A stretch of DNA of 64,000 nucleotides, taken from NCBI GenBank assembly GCA_028583405.1, contig CM053249.1, forward strand, positions 36,938,048 to 37,002,047, read 5' to 3'. The notes beneath the pieces were generated by a model. The model searched no databases. It was given only the letters and a program-made list of their open reading frames with translations, and was not told where the DNA came from. This DNA comes from Pogonophryne albipinna (lineage: Eukaryota > Chordata > Actinopteri > Perciformes > Artedidraconidae). A program made the translations under genes and the position numbers. Below are positions 12,691 through 24,370 of the stretch, piece after piece; position 1 is the first letter of the stretch; each line of letters starts with the position of its first letter.

Positions 12691-14380
12691 TAGAAATAGG
12701 TCTATAATTGGCTAAAACCTCTGGATCGAGGTTGTGCTTTTTAAGAAGCGGTTTTATCACTGCTACTTTGAATGATTGTGGAACATAGCCTGATAATAAA
12801 GACATATTCATAATATTTAATAAAGAAGTGCTAATTAATGGAAAAACTTCCTTCAACAGCTTAGTTGGAATTGGGTCTAACATACACGTTGATGGTTTAG
12901 AAGAGAGAATCATTGAATTTAATTGTTCAAGGTTAATGGCTGAAAAGCATTCTAGTTTACTATCTAGTGTAATATTAGAACTTACGTTTCCGGGAGCTGT
13001 TGATAACACTATACTGGTCAAAGGCAAGAGGTCATTAATTTTGTTTCTAAGAGTAACAATTTTATCGTTAAAAAAGCACATAAAATCATTACTACTGAGT
13101 GCTATGGGAATAGAAGGTTCAATCGAGCTGTGGCTCTCTGTCAGCCTGGCTACAGTGCTGAAAAGAAATCTTGCATTATTCTTATTCTCATCTATTAATG
13201 AAGAGTAGTAGGCTGCTCTCGCTTTACGCAGTGCTTTCTTATATTCATTGAGAGTAATATGGCAAATTAAACGAGATTCTTCAAGTTTAGTGGAACGCCA
13301 TATCCTTTCAAGTTGTCTCGACTTTTGCTTTATTTTGCGGGTTTCGGCATTATGCCATGGAGCTAATCTATGTTGTTTTATTTTCTTCTTTTTCAAAGGA
13401 GCAACAGAGTCTAATTTTATTCGCAGCGCATCTGTAGCACTATCAACAACATGATCAATTTGGGGTGGTGTACATTTTGTATAAGTTTCCTCCCCTACAT
13501 GCAGACATGCTATCGAGTTAAATATTGGTGGAATCTCTTCCTTAAATTTGGCTATAGCACTAACAGATAGGTTTCTGCTGCAGGAGCTTTTGACTAATGC
13601 TTTGTAGTCTAGTAACAGTACTTCAAAAGTTACTAAGAAATGGTCGGATAAAGCAGGATTATGCGGTTCGACTAATAGTTGCTCAATTTCAATACCATAA
13701 GTCAGAACAAGGTCGAGAGTGTGATTATAGCAGTGGGTTGGTTTATTTACACTCTGACAGAAACCAACAGAATCTAATATAGAGTTAAATGCAACAGTAA
13801 GGCTATTTTTATCATCGTCAAGATGAATATTAAAGTCACCTACAATAATTACTTTATCTGTTTTAAGTACCAAAGTTGATAAAAACTCAGAGAATTCTGA
13901 TAAGAATTCTGAATAAGGACCTGGTGCACGGTACACTGTAACAAATAAGATTGGCTGCAAAGTTTTCCAGGTCGGATGCGTAAGACTAAAAACGAGACTT
14001 TCAAAGGAGGTATAATTTAATTTTGGTTTAGTATTGATAAGTAAACTTGAGTCAAAGATTGCTGCAACTCCACCTCCTCGGCCCACGCCTCGGGCAATAT
14101 GAGTATTGATATGGCTGGGTGGAGTGGCCTCATTTATGCTGACATATTCTTCATGTCTCAACCAAGTTTCAGTGAGACAGCATATATCAATATTATAATC
14201 TGATATTAAATCATTTACCAATATTGCTTTAGATGCTAGAGATCTTATGTTTAAGAGACCACATTTAATATTCCTGTTTTGTTGCACTGTAGTAGCTGTT
14301 ACATTTACTTTTATTAGGTTATTATGTATGACACCTCTATTAGGTTTTACCTTAAATTGTCCTTGGGCAGACACACACAC
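12680..14380 (-). pseudogene. LINE APE endonuclease and RT N-terminus
   Basis: A 566-codon open frame. The N-terminal third has apurinic-type endonuclease signatures: LNIRSL, then LTETWL, then VGDFNIHLDD, then the catalytic-type SDHFLVTFE. The C-terminal part starts the RT (DPIPTKLLKE, VIKPLLKK, NYRPIS) and stops prematurely where the 12.68-kb deletion shifts the frame. The enzyme nicks target DNA to prime reverse transcription. It would be continuous with 11398-12690 without the deletion. Confidence 0.88.
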
Positions 14381-14494
14381 CGCTAATATTGGGTATTTTA
14401 TTGGGTTCGGGATTCCTATGGATGACTGCCTAGGAGAGAGCGCAGAGAAGTGTGTAAGACTGCGACTCCGCCTCCTGGTCTCAACTCCAGTTTG

Positions 14495-15112
14495 TCATGG
14501 ATTAAGTCCACAAAGCCCTGAAATGTTTGCCGAAATGAGATCTGCACCTTCCAAAGTAGGATGAATGCCGTCTCTCTTAATCAGACCAGGTTTTCTCCAG
14601 AAGGCTGTCCAATTATTTACGAAGCCCACATTGTTAGCTGGGCACCACCAAGACAACCAGCGCTGAAATGATGACATGCGGCTATACATGTCATCATTGA
14701 TCAGATTGGGGAGGGGACCAGAGAAGATTACGGTGTCCGACATTGTTTTAGCATAACTACACACCGACTCCACATTAAGTTTGGTGCATTCTGATTGGCG
14801 TAAACGAACATCATTACCACCGACGTTTATTTTTAGCCAGCAGTTTAAGATGCGCCTCAACGTCGCCCGCTCTGGCCCCCGGAATGCATGTGACTGTGGA
14901 GGCTTTGGTCTCTAAATTCACGTATCTCATAATAGAGCTACCAATAACCAGAGTTGGCTTCTCAGCGGGTGTCTCGCTGAGTGGGGAATATCTGTTAGGT
15001 ACGTGAACGGGTTAGTGGGGACCTGCAGGGTTTCGCGTTATGCCCCTTCTGAACAGTCACCCAGTCTCCCTGCTGCTCGGGAGTTGCCGGGGGACGGCTA
15101 ATAGGAGCTTTC
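14495..15112 (-). pseudogene. SGNH-esterase-like LINE ORF1 domain
   Basis: The minus-strand frame 15000-14860 reads [11 protein letters not shown] and a later CIPGARAGD block. After a small deletion near 14845 it continues in another frame as GGNDVR, then WLSWWCPANNVGF, then RDGIHPTLEGADL. GSS, GGND and the D-x-x-H near the end are the blocks of SGNH hydrolase-like domains found in ORF1 or in the fused ORF of L2/CR1 LINEs. The frameshift between blocks makes it non-functional. The role in the LINE cycle is not settled. Confidence 0.7.
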
Positions 15113-16583
15113 TTATCTCTAACATTCCAGGTATTTTGGGAGTCGTCTGCCATAAGCCTCTTATATAAGTGAGAGACATGTTTCTTATTTGGGAAGCATT
15201 TTTCTGCAATACTAATAAAATATTCTTCTATAATGTTTGGATTTTTTTGGACTGGCTTGTAATATAGTGTCTTATCTGGAAGTACCTATATAAATCATTT
15301 GACGGGAGCCCATAGTGTTCTTGAAGTTGGGAGAAGGATTTGACATCTGTTCCATCAAACATTTGGTTAATTGTGATAAGACCTTTTTCGGCCCATCTTT
15401 TAAAACCTCCATCCCTTATAGATGGAAGAAACTCTATATTGCCTATAATTGGCATGGCTCTTGATATTGATTCTGGGCTCCTGAAAAATTTTTTAACTGC
15501 CGTCCACAACTTCAGGGTATGCTTTATCCATTCGTTCTCAATCTTAACTTTCTTGACAGATTTTAGATCAATAAAAGGCAAAACTGATAAGGACAAACCC
15601 TTAGTTGCACTCTGCTCAATCTGTGCCCATCCTGTTTCCTCGTCCTTTCTAATCCAGGCCACTATTGCCGTTAACTGAGCAGCCCAATAATAATATTTTA
15701 AATTTGGCAGGCCTAGGCCTCCCTTCTCTTTTGGTAGAAAAAGAGTTTTAAGTCTTACTCTGGGTCTCTTATTCTGCCAAATAAACTTAGATATAAGTCT
15801 ATTTAACATGTTGAAGATGGAGGCTGGAATTCCCACGGGAAGGGATTGAAATAGGAAGAGTAATCGAGGGAGTAGGTTTATTCTTACAGTTTCTACCCTT
15901 CCGAATAGCGACAGGGGGAGAATTTCCCACCGTATCATGTCATTCTTTATTTGCTTTATTAATGTATTATAGTTAGCCTCAAATAAATGCATAGGGTGGT
16001 GAGTAATGATAATCCCTAGATATCTAAACCCCTGCTTGGACCAACGGTAAGAAACATCCTTGTTTAATTGTGTAGGCCAACTCCCTGTTATCATCATTGC
16101 TTCTGATTTAATTGGATTAATTTTGTATCCTGAAATTGCCCCATACTTAGACAAGCACTGCATAAGAGCTGGAATAGAAGATAAGGGGTGTTTTATAAAG
16201 AGTAAAATGTCATCTGAAAATAAAGACATTTCATGTATTGACCCTCCCTCGTCCGCTATTCCTTGAATCTGTTTATGTTGGCGTATAGCCTCCGCTAAGG
16301 GTTCAATACTGAGTGCGAAAAGAAGAGGTGACATTGAGTCGCCCTGCCTCTCTACTTTAAACAAATCTGAACAATGCCCATTGACTCTTATTATTGATTT
16401 AGGATCCTTATAAAGCAAACTAATCCATGTAGTACATTTTTCTCCAAAACCCATTTCCAATAATGATTGTTTAAGAAATAGCCAGTCAACTCTATCAAAT
16501 GCTTTCTCAGCATCTAGGCTGAGAAGCATTGAAGGTTGTTTATCTTTTGCCGCTATTGATTGAAGGTTTAAAGCTCTCCTCAC
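15113..16583 (-). pseudogene. L1 ORF2 RT core and connector
   Basis: 451 codons are open from 16583 down to 15228, and the frame stays L1-like to 15113 (YFISIAEKCFP, HVSHLYKRLM). Motifs: LSLDAEKAFDRVDW, then MSPLLFALSIEPLA, then the catalytic box as FSDD (usual L1 text FADD or YADD), then SGYKIN and GGLGLPNLKYYYWA. A one-base shift near 16620 separates it from the upstream RT part. The downstream continuation is at 10645-10756. Confidence 0.85.
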
Positions 16584-16584
16584 A

Positions 16585-17387
16585 TTATTTGTCCCTTGAC
16601 GACCTGAAATAAATCCTGTCTGGTCCGGTTTTTATCAACTTCTTTAAATTATGTTGTACTCTGGTTGCTAAGATTGAAGTTAGTATTTTGTAATCAATGC
16701 ATAAAAGACCTATGGGGCGATAACTAGTGCACTGTATGGGGTCCTTTCCCTCTTTATGCAGGACTGTGATGATAGCTTCTGACCACAATTTTGGGGGGTC
16801 TCCTGTATTTAATACATAATTATATACTCTACATAATATAGGGGAAAGATCATTTATGAAGGCTCTATAATATTCACCTGCAAACCCATCTACTCCCGGT
16901 GATTTGTTGTTTTTTAGTTTAGTAATGGTTTCCTTAATTTCCTCCTCTCTGATAGGCTCTACTAACTTAGATGCTTCGTCAGTTGCCAGTTTATTCATAA
17001 TGAGGGGCTTTAAAAATTCACTAATTCTTTCTTCCTTAAATTCCTGATCTTCGCTTTTATACAGTTGCGCATAATATTTTGCAAAAGCATCTGATATTTT
17101 CCTAGGATCTGTTTCTGTCTGGTTAGTTTCAGGATGTTTAATTTTGGAGATAATGCGGCTGGACTGGGCTTTTCTAAGTTGAAATGCCAATAATCTGCTA
17201 GCCTTATTTCCCATTTCGTAATATTTTCTATTTATGAACCTGAGGGCTCCCTCTGCTTTGTAAGTTAATTCTGCATAGCTTAATTCTAACTTCCTTCAAC
17301 TTTTTGAGTACTTCCTCTTTTCTAGATGTCTTATGTTCCCTCTCTAATCTTTTAATTTCTGTTTCCAATTCTTGTTGTTTCGCCAGT
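16585..17387 (-). pseudogene. L1 ORF2 linker and RT N-terminal part
   Basis: The frame 17214-16585 holds the L1 linker (MGNKASRLLAFQLRK), then KSPGVDGFAGEYY, ITVLHKEGKDP and YRPIGLL. Coding can be followed up to about 17385 through a charged coiled-coil-like stretch (KQQELETEIKRLERE). The endonuclease that should precede it is absent; the sequence switches at 17388 to the arm of a large inverted repeat. Confidence 0.8.
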
Positions 17388-17979
17388 CAAATTGTGTCCA
17401 TTCAACGTTTTCATTGTCACCAAGGTGGTTGCTTGGGATGCTGCTATCGATATTATTTCTGTTATGTTGTGTAACTGTTTAATGGTGTTATCTTTATTGC
17501 TACCCCCTTCCCCGTCAATGTATAGTGTTGGTCCACAGCGCAAACGTATTAGTTTAACAAAATCCGCATCTAAAATTGTGGCATAGATATGTTATTTTCC
17601 CCTGTGCAATTCTCCATTTACTCAACAATAACACATAATTATCCTTGTGTTTATTTATTTGATTGATTAATAAACACAAGTTGGAGTCCGTCAGTACCGA
17701 GGGTCGGAGCAGCTCATTTGCTTTAGAGAATTTTACACCCGGAAGTAAGTATTCTCTCCGCTTCGCTTGACAAACCCCGTGATAGTCCTCAAGCTCTGTG
17801 ATTGGGGAGTGTGCTCCGAGGGTTACGCCGAGCGTCGAACAGCACTTGAAATGGGATGGAACCACGGCAGACTGTCCAAAACTGGATTTGAACGGGTCCA
17901 CCGCGTCCCCCACCCCATCCCCAGAACTACACATGCTGGCTATTGTGTGTTTTGCAACATGCTCTATGGCACGTCTCTA

Positions 17980-17994
17980 CTGGGAATTGTAGTT
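17980..17994 (-). promoter_or_regulatory. ZNF143/SBS-like motif
   Basis: The minus strand reads AACTACAATTCCCAG, an exact match to the core of the ZNF143/THAP11 (SBS) promoter motif as recalled. It lies in the GC-richer part (17680-18000) of the inverted-repeat segment. Whether it was a promoter is not shown. Confidence 0.4.
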
Positions 17995-18298
17995 TTAAAA
18001 GACGTTTTCATATTTCCCATCATAAGAAGTTGTCAGTATTAAACTGTGTACATCCCTGCAGGTTTAGGGGATAGGAAACACTCAAATTTAAAACATATAA
18101 TTAATTTAAAAAAAATGGCTTGTGCCCATAATGGGCAGCATTAATATATACCCACATGACAGCTAAGGTCAGAAGAGCTTTATTTAACAGCTGGTCTTAT
18201 GTCTGTGACCCCTCCTGTTGTTCATTGATAAGCCTGAAACATGCACTTGTCAAGGTTCAGAGGCACATTTTGCAAATATGGCAGTAGCCATCGATCAT

Positions 18299-18640
18299 CT
18301 TAAGATAAGATATACTTTATTGATCCCAAGTTGGAAACATTTGCGTTACATCAGCAAGTGTAACAGTTGTAAATATGCAGTGGTGTTTATTTGTAAATAA
18401 TTTAGTATAATCACACAAATTCTGTGTTTTATATTTAATAATTCTCTGTTCTTTATTTATTGAATGTTCAATACCTGACAAGGTCGGAGATGAAAAACTT
18501 GGGTTACACACATATTGATAGATGTCTTGTAATGCACTGTTGAGGAACCTGCAACCCAAGTTTTTCATTAATTGCATAACTACACCGTAGTTGTGTATAT
18601 GATATGTCAATAAACCTTAGAAAATCTTGAAATCTTGAAA
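18299..18640. other. Retroposon tails and a hairpin
   Basis: 18299-18330 carries AGATATACTTTATTGATCCC, which on minus is a LINE-like tail with AATAAA and ATCT repeats. 18590-18640 ends in a plus-strand tail with AATAAA and repeated ATCTTGAA. Between them, 18490-18505 and 18553-18568 form a perfect 16-bp inverted repeat around a 47-base loop. No coding was seen. Confidence 0.5.
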
Positions 18641-19408
18641 GGGATGTGCAAAATAGTCATTATATACAGTCTTTAATGAACTATTAGTAGAGAATAATGA
18701 GTAATGACTATACTTTATAGGGATCCTATTAATATCTAATAATAAAGATAATGAAATTCAATAACATGCTTTAACCACTAGGTGTCCCTTTATATCAGCT
18801 CTGCACCTTTATGGTGTAAATACAGCCTATCTACCAATTGGATCAAATATAAAAGTCAGCCGAATTAATGTTGATACTGCAAGGAGACGTATTGTGTGAA
18901 AAGAAATGTAAGATGTTGTTTAATTGCTGATATATTTATGATCCACGTTTTCAGTTTTGGCGGCAGTTCCTCATGTTTGTCTAGAAGTCTTCTCATCAGG
19001 GCTCTATAAATAGAGAACTACGGCAGATATGTAATATTTAATTTAGCCGAACCGTGTATTACAATGCCGGTATGTGATGACTTTCAAAGAGAAAAGCAAG
19101 CACACTCGGAATAAAGTATTATTTAAAAAAAATGTTTTCGGTCTGTTTCCGGTATTTGTTTATGACGATGTGATGTGAGATGTGAGACTGGAATTGCACA
19201 GGGGAAAATAACATATCTATGCCACAATTTTAGATGCGGACTTTGTTAAACTAATACGTTTGCGCTGTGGACCAACACTATAAATTGACGGGGTAGCAAT
19301 AAAGATAACACCATTAAACACTTACACAACATAACAGAAATAATATCGATAGCAGCATCCCTAGCAGCCACCTTGGTAACAATGAAAACGTTGTATGGAC
19401 ACAATTTC

Positions 19409-19999
19409 CTGAAGTACTCTTCGTAATCACTAGCAAACTAAAGATCATGTGCATCCACTGCACACATAATCTGAAATAACGACTCCTATTTCTCGCATCA
19501 AATGACATCAAAACGCATTTTAATGGCCAAACCAACCTTAAAATAGGCATTGGGTTGGTCTTTCAGAAGAGAGAGCTCTCCCCCCGCGGCCGCTTACACA
19601 GTAAATTCCAATGTTATTAAAAGAACACGGAAGCTGTATACGTTTTTTGGGAGTTTAATTTATTTTAAATCAACACAAATACAAAATTAAAACCTATAAT
19701 TGCACACTAAAACCATTATTTAAAAAAAAAAGAACAATTTCACATAAACCTCTGGTTTTTACTGGGGTAGGGCAGTTGAACTTGATTTTGGGGGGGGGGG
19801 GGGTGTGCCATAGTTTATGGACGCTGTACGCAATATAGGCGTAGTTCTGTTAGTATAAGATAATAAGATGTACTTTGTTGATCCAAAATCGGGAAATTGT
19901 GTTCTTATGAAATTTAAAAAATATATATATTTTTTATTTCTAATTTATTTTTATTTTTTTCAATTTTCGGCGCCCCCGATGGGTTGATGTGCCCTAATA
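19409..19999. other. Gene-free stretch
   Basis: AT-rich, with a poly-G run at 19788-19803 and another ACTTTGTTGATCC retroposon-tail motif near 19870. No gene or complete element was seen. Confidence 0.6.
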
Positions 20000-20939
20000 G
20001 TGGGGCAGTATGGTAGGGCGTCACGGGCAAAGATAAACATAGATAAATCAGAGGTAATGTATATAGGTGAGGATGGGGTAGATAGGACAGGAATAGGGCT
20101 CAAAGAAAGGAACGATTATTTTAAGGTGCTGGGTGTTAATTTGGGTATAAAGGAAACGGAGGGGAGAGATATGCAATATGAGGGAATTATTAACAGCATG
20201 AAGAAAACGCTCAAGTTTTGGAAGATGAGACATTTGAAGTTAAGAGGGAAGGTAGTTGTTATTAATGGGCTCATAGCGAGTAAATTGGTCTATATCATGA
20301 CTTTATGGAAATGCCTGAGAGGGTTCATAAGGAAATTGACAAGGCAATAAATGAGTTTTTGTGGGATGGGGGGGGGGGCGTTAAAATTGCTAGTGAGGTA
20401 ATGGAGAATGAGTATAAGGATGGAGGGATGAAGCTGATCAATTTGGAAAGGAAAAAGAAGGCATTAAGGGTCGAAATGATATTAAAATATATTAGTGACA
20501 AAGAAGATAAAAAAGATCATGTATGGAAAGTATTTTTAAAGGAAGCAATTCATAAGTGTGGAGGCTGTGGTGACAACGCTTTATTGCTTAATAGTGTTTC
20601 CGAGTACCACAGAGAGGCTTTATTAGCATGGGGTGAGTTCTTAAAAGTGGTAAAGCATGAGTGTGTGTGAATGTGGAACAAGTGTGGAATCAGCCTGTTT
20701 TTTCTGAACCATAATACAGGACACTGTGGAGCAGTGTCCTGTATTCGATCTCCCAATGTGGGGAGGGTGGGTTTTAGACACATTAGGGATTTGGTTTATG
20801 AGTTTGTATCAGGGTTTATGGGGGCACAGGTGATGGTGGATGAGGTTAGGGGTAGAGGGGGAATTATGCTTTTGAGAACAGCGTAAGGGATCATGAACAG
20901 GGTTAAAAAGGGAATGCCTGTTAGGTGGAGGGAAATGAT
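20000..20939 (+). pseudogene. LINE RT C-terminal half
   Basis: The frame 20000-20350 reads KINIDKSEVMYIG, then FKVLGVNLG, then FWKMRHLKLRGKVVVINGL, which is RT motif 7 and the thumb of L1-like elements. It continues in another frame from 20305 (INEFLWDG, then KDGGMKLINLERKKKAL) to a stop at 20670, and degenerates to the hAT edge. The catalytic DD box is upstream and missing. Confidence 0.7.
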
Positions 20940-21205
20940 CAGTGGCGAGCCGTGACTTTTATACCTAGGCCCTCTGACCCCCCTTCAAGAAGAGATATTA
21001 CGTCACAGCGTATACTTCAGAGGAATATCAAAACAACGGCCCGGGGTGTAAAACGCATGAATGACAGCGACCCTCTACCACACAAAACAACACCATTTAT
21101 ATAAACACCTATCATGACAGGCTCCCACAGCCAAGTAATAATTCCAAATGAATTAAGTCGGCACGGCGGCCCACATTGAAAATGACTTAGGCCTACCTTT
21201 GATGA

Positions 21206-21381
21206 TCAAATCACTGAAACACAAAGTCCATCCTCCTGTCCTTTTGGATGAAGCACTTGATGGCGGGTCATGCAGTTGATCCTTTGCCACTCCAGTTTAT
21301 CATTGTAACTCAATCTTGAAAATGACTCGGTTAATAATTTCGCAACGATGTCATCATCACTATCACTGAAGTGAGCCATCA
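21206..21381 (-). pseudogene. Possible hAT transposase first exon
   Basis: A minus-strand frame from an ATG at 21381 reads MAHFSDSDDDIVAK and then FSRLSYNDKLEWQR. This resembles the N-terminus of TTF/ZMYM-type hAT transposases, where an F-x-x-L-x-x-x-x-K-L motif precedes the zinc finger. No later exon is present in the element. The call is tentative. Confidence 0.3.
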
Positions 21382-22046
21382 TGAACGAACTTATGCTAAT
21401 TATAAATCTATTGATCATAAATCTATCGTTTAGATTTATGATTCGAAAATAATAAAAGTAGGGTAGACATGTGGATATTATCCGGCTGAACAAAACGTGG
21501 ATTTATCTAACAGGTTCGTTTTCCACAGACCTTATTTCCAGCTATTTTCCAAAATCCCATTGCTTTCTGTCGAGGGAATCCGAGCGAAGCTTACTTCCGG
21601 GTTTTAGGACGCGTCACTGCACCACTTGCATAGACCTCACAGCGGGCGGAACTTGTCATAAAGTCCGCGAAAATAAAGCCCGCCCATTTAGAGGGAACAT
21701 ATGATTGGTCAATTGTACTGTCATTTGACATTACTCTCTCGTTGAGTTACTATAGCGGGCCCTCTGTGAATGTAGAGAGGGACCAACAAGCTCTCCCGTC
21801 TTCACATAACTCGCAGAGACGGCATTTAACCCTTCACATTCCAACAGAAACTGAACAGGCAGATTCGAAGGATTTATTTCCTTGGAAATATTATTTTAAA
21901 TACAATTAAATCAAGTTATTTTGGTAAAACTAATGAAAAATTTAACAACAACAAAATATTAAAAAAAATATTTAAAAAAAAAGTTTTTTTTTTTTTTTTT
22001 TTTAATGTTTTCAAATATTATTTTTTAGAATATCTTAGGCCTAGAC

Positions 22047-22713
22047 CAGGGGTTCTCAAACTTTTTCTGGCATTCCCCACTTTGAACAGGTGGGCCTTTT
22101 AAAGCCCCACCTGTTCCTCGCCGCTCCAATAAAATGGTAGGCCAAGCTTAAAATGGTCAAATGTATCGTTTTACAACAGGGGTCTCGAACCTTTTTTAGG
22201 ATGAGAGCTACTTTCAAAAAAATTAAACAAGTTGTGAGCTACTTTTACTCCTCTTTTTCAGATTTTTTGCAGTGTATATATTTAGCACATTTTAACATTA
22301 TTATATGCTTACCTTTAACCTTTGTGTGCTGTTTGGGTCTGTGGGACCCGTTTTCAGTGAAAAGAAAATGTATGATTTTTTTAAAAATGTTGAAGTTAAA
22401 AGCATCAATCTGGTGCACTTTGAGCACAAAATGAATGTATGGATACATCTCTCAACACTCTATGAAAGGGAGCTGTATACTTTTCAATAATCCAAACATC
22501 TTTAGAATATGATCACAACCAATAACAAATCATTTAAACTTGTGTATTCTTATCTTATGTTACCTAGTTAGCATTCTTTCTTTTTATTTATGCATATTTT
22601 ACTAATCACTCCCCTTTTAAACTGTTTACTGTCCTATAGTAGGCTACACATTGGAATGATTTCTTACTTTATTTTGTACAACTAGGCTATATTAAATAGA
22701 TAAAGGTGTGTTT

Positions 22714-22746
<33 letters not shown>

Positions 22747-23114
22747 GTCTCTGTGTCTCGCTCGCTCACAGAGGCGGTGTGCTCCTCCGTGGCGATGATG
22801 GCTTGCGTTAAAAGATAATACACATAGGCCTATTTGTAAAATGGGGGGGACACAAACGGGATTTCGAAAAGTGTCACGGTTAAACTCCTTATGAAGTGGT
22901 GAGGTGCCGCTCCACATTGCTTTTCTTCCTGACTGCAACGCTGTTGTGTCTGTGTGTGAGAGCGTTTCACATGTGTGTATGTGAGATTTTTACATATGTC
23001 TGCAAATGACAAATACAAAAAAATAATCTCCCGTTCATCGCGTCCATTCGCGACCCACCTATCACATCTCTGCGCCCCACTAGTGGGGCGCGCCCCACAC
23101 TTTGAGAAACGCTG
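22047..23114. mobile_element. hAT nested in a hAT
   Basis: Ends CAGGGGTTCTCAAAC and GTTTGAGAAACGCTG type (right end TTTGAGAAACGCTG). Flanks are GCCTAGAC (22039-22046) and GCCTAGAG (23115-23122), a 7 of 8 match. Inside is a second terminus-like start, CAGGGGTCTCGAACC, near 22178, and a block at 22380-22645 shared with 25025-25225. No coding was seen. Confidence 0.8.
22712..22745. repeat. (CT)n microsatellite
   Basis: A CT dinucleotide run followed by a degenerate GTCTCT part to about 22770, within the inner hAT. Confidence 0.9.
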
Positions 23115-23151
23115 GCCTAGAGGGCCCTGACGGCTCGCCACTGGAAATGAT

Positions 23152-23796
23152 TGAGGGTGAGGCTGTAAGAAGTGGAGAGAGTGTGGCAGAAATGTACGTG
23201 GGGGAGGGGGATGTTTGTGTGAAAATGGAGAAGGTAAATACTAAGACGATTTATAAAATGCTGAGGGGTAATAAAGTAAGAAGACCTGCTTCTGAGCGTG
23301 TATGGGAAAAGGTTTTTGATAAGTTTGATGGGCGGAGGATATGGGGAAATGTAAGGGTGAAATGGAACAGTATTGAGTATGATTTTTTTTTTTTTCGCAT
23401 CACAATAGGGTGTACAATAACTTGATTATAAGTAGGTTTGAGGTCACAGTGAATAAAGAATGTGATGTGTGTAAGGTAAAGGTTGAAACGTGTATGCATG
23501 CATTTTTTGAATGTAGTAAACTGAAAGTGTACTTTGAAAGGTTGAAAAAGCTGATTGATAAATGTTGGGGTGACAGAATAATAAAAACGATGGTATGGAA
23601 GGAGTTGTGGCTGTTTGGGGTGAATGGGAGAATGGAAGGTCTCAATGTGAATCTCTGCAACTATGTGATGAGCCATGCTGTGAAGATCAGGAGGGACGTA
23701 GCCCATTATGGGAGCAGAACAGTCGATGTATGGGATGCTTTTAAAAGGATCTTAAGCAAAAACATTCAAATGGCGTACGTGTACCTGGAAAAATAA
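23152..23796 (+). pseudogene. LINE ORF2 C-terminus with Cys-His block
   Basis: The plus frame 23102-23380, then 23410-23796 after a T-run frameshift near 23390. The C-terminal frame shows C-x2-C (CDVCKV), then C-x3-H-x4-C (CMHAFFECSKL), then MAYVYLEK at the stop. This is the zinc-binding tail that closes L1/Tx1 ORF2 proteins. It continues the RT piece at 20000-20939. Confidence 0.75.
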
Positions 23797-24025
23797 ATTT
23801 TTCTGGAGAACTTTGTGGCAGGGTGCGCTCTAGTGGATGTTAATGACAATGACAGTCTGGTGTTTGATTATGACGGAGTTGACTAACATGTGTGGTGGAA
23901 ATATGAAAATAAGTGGCTTGATAAGCATAAAGTGTGATTACCAGTTTAGTTGTGTTTTGTTTCTCATATTATGGTTTTGTGTTATTGTTTACTGTGATTG
24001 GGCTATCAAAATGAAGTCTAATCGC

Positions 24026-24072
24026 GCCCCCCCCCCCCCCCCCCCCCTGTCATGCCTCTGCGCCCCCCCCCC
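24026..24072. repeat. Poly-C tracts
   Basis: Runs of C (about 20, then about 12) around CTGTCATGCCTCTGCG, at the end of the LINE 3' UTR. They are length-unstable in assemblies. Confidence 0.85.
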
Positions 24073-24089
24073 CTGGGCGCCAGAGACCA

Positions 24090-24370
24090 GGAGGAAAAAT
24101 GGTTTTGAAAAAAAAGAGAAAAATCATAATTTGAAAATTATTGATTCGAAAATAATATATGACACAGTGCAGTACAAGTACGTCTGGGTCTCTGTGTTTC
24201 ATTCAAGCTCGGCTCTGAGTGTGTGTGGAACGAGCCATTTTGTGTGTGCCCGCGAGAGAGAGAGAGAAAGAGCGCACCGGTACCGGAGATCGTTGTTGTT
24301 AGCTCAAACGTTTTGGTCACGATTAATGTAAACAATTATTTCCGAGGCACACGTTTATATGATCATTATA
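24090..24370. other. Unassigned repeat-like sequence
   Basis: Non-coding. Contains an AAAATTATTGATTCG block, GCTCGGCTCTGAGTGTGTGTG and a (GA)n run near 24256. It resembles dispersed fish repeats, but no ends can be set. Confidence 0.4.

Larger units (their letters stand above)
10757..15112 (-). mobile_element. L2/Rex1-type LINE (CR1 superfamily)
   Basis: A minus-strand element with, in order, an SGNH-esterase-like ORF (15112-14495), APE endonuclease and RT start (14380-12680), RT (12690-11398), and a 3' region with the widespread fish tail (TATAGCCCAATATC... GGACGGACAGACGTGCAATA) ending in (GATT)n. It is inserted in the L1; TTATC occurs at both junctions. It is close to full length but disabled by at least two frameshifts. 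Confidence 0.85.
17389..19408. mobile_element. 2-kb segment with 220-bp inverted repeats
   Basis: 17389-17610 and 19190-19408 are reverse complements at high identity (outer end AAATTGTGTCCAT, inner end CCTGTGCAATTC). The right arm lacks only a few bases. The layout fits a TIR transposon, but the flanks (CGCCAGTC and CCTGAAGT) show no clear duplication and the interior has no recognised transposase. A segmental inverted duplication is the alternative. Confidence 0.55.
20940..23143. mobile_element. hAT element containing a second hAT
   Basis: Ends CAGTGGCGAGCCGT and ACGGCTCGCCACTG, with a perfect 8-bp duplication GAAATGAT (20932-20939 and 23144-23151). The LINE frame is restored across it. 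Without the inner element it is about 1.1 kb. A small minus-strand frame at its left third may be a transposase first exon. Confidence 0.92.
20000..24025 (+). mobile_element. Tx1/L1-like LINE, 5'-truncated, split by a hAT
   Basis: Coding resumes across a hAT insertion at 20940-23143. The left part begins inside the RT domain, so the copy is 5' truncated. The right part ends in the Cys-rich C-terminus and about 230 bp of 3' UTR, followed by poly-C. Several frameshifts, one at a poly-G run near 20370, make it inactive. It is distinct in sequence from the two L1 copies in the window. The Tx1-type assignment rests on overall resemblance. Confidence 0.65.

Noticed and set aside
12828..13208. 126-codon plus-strand ORF
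   Set aside because: Shadow of the LINE endonuclease-RT frame on the minus strand.
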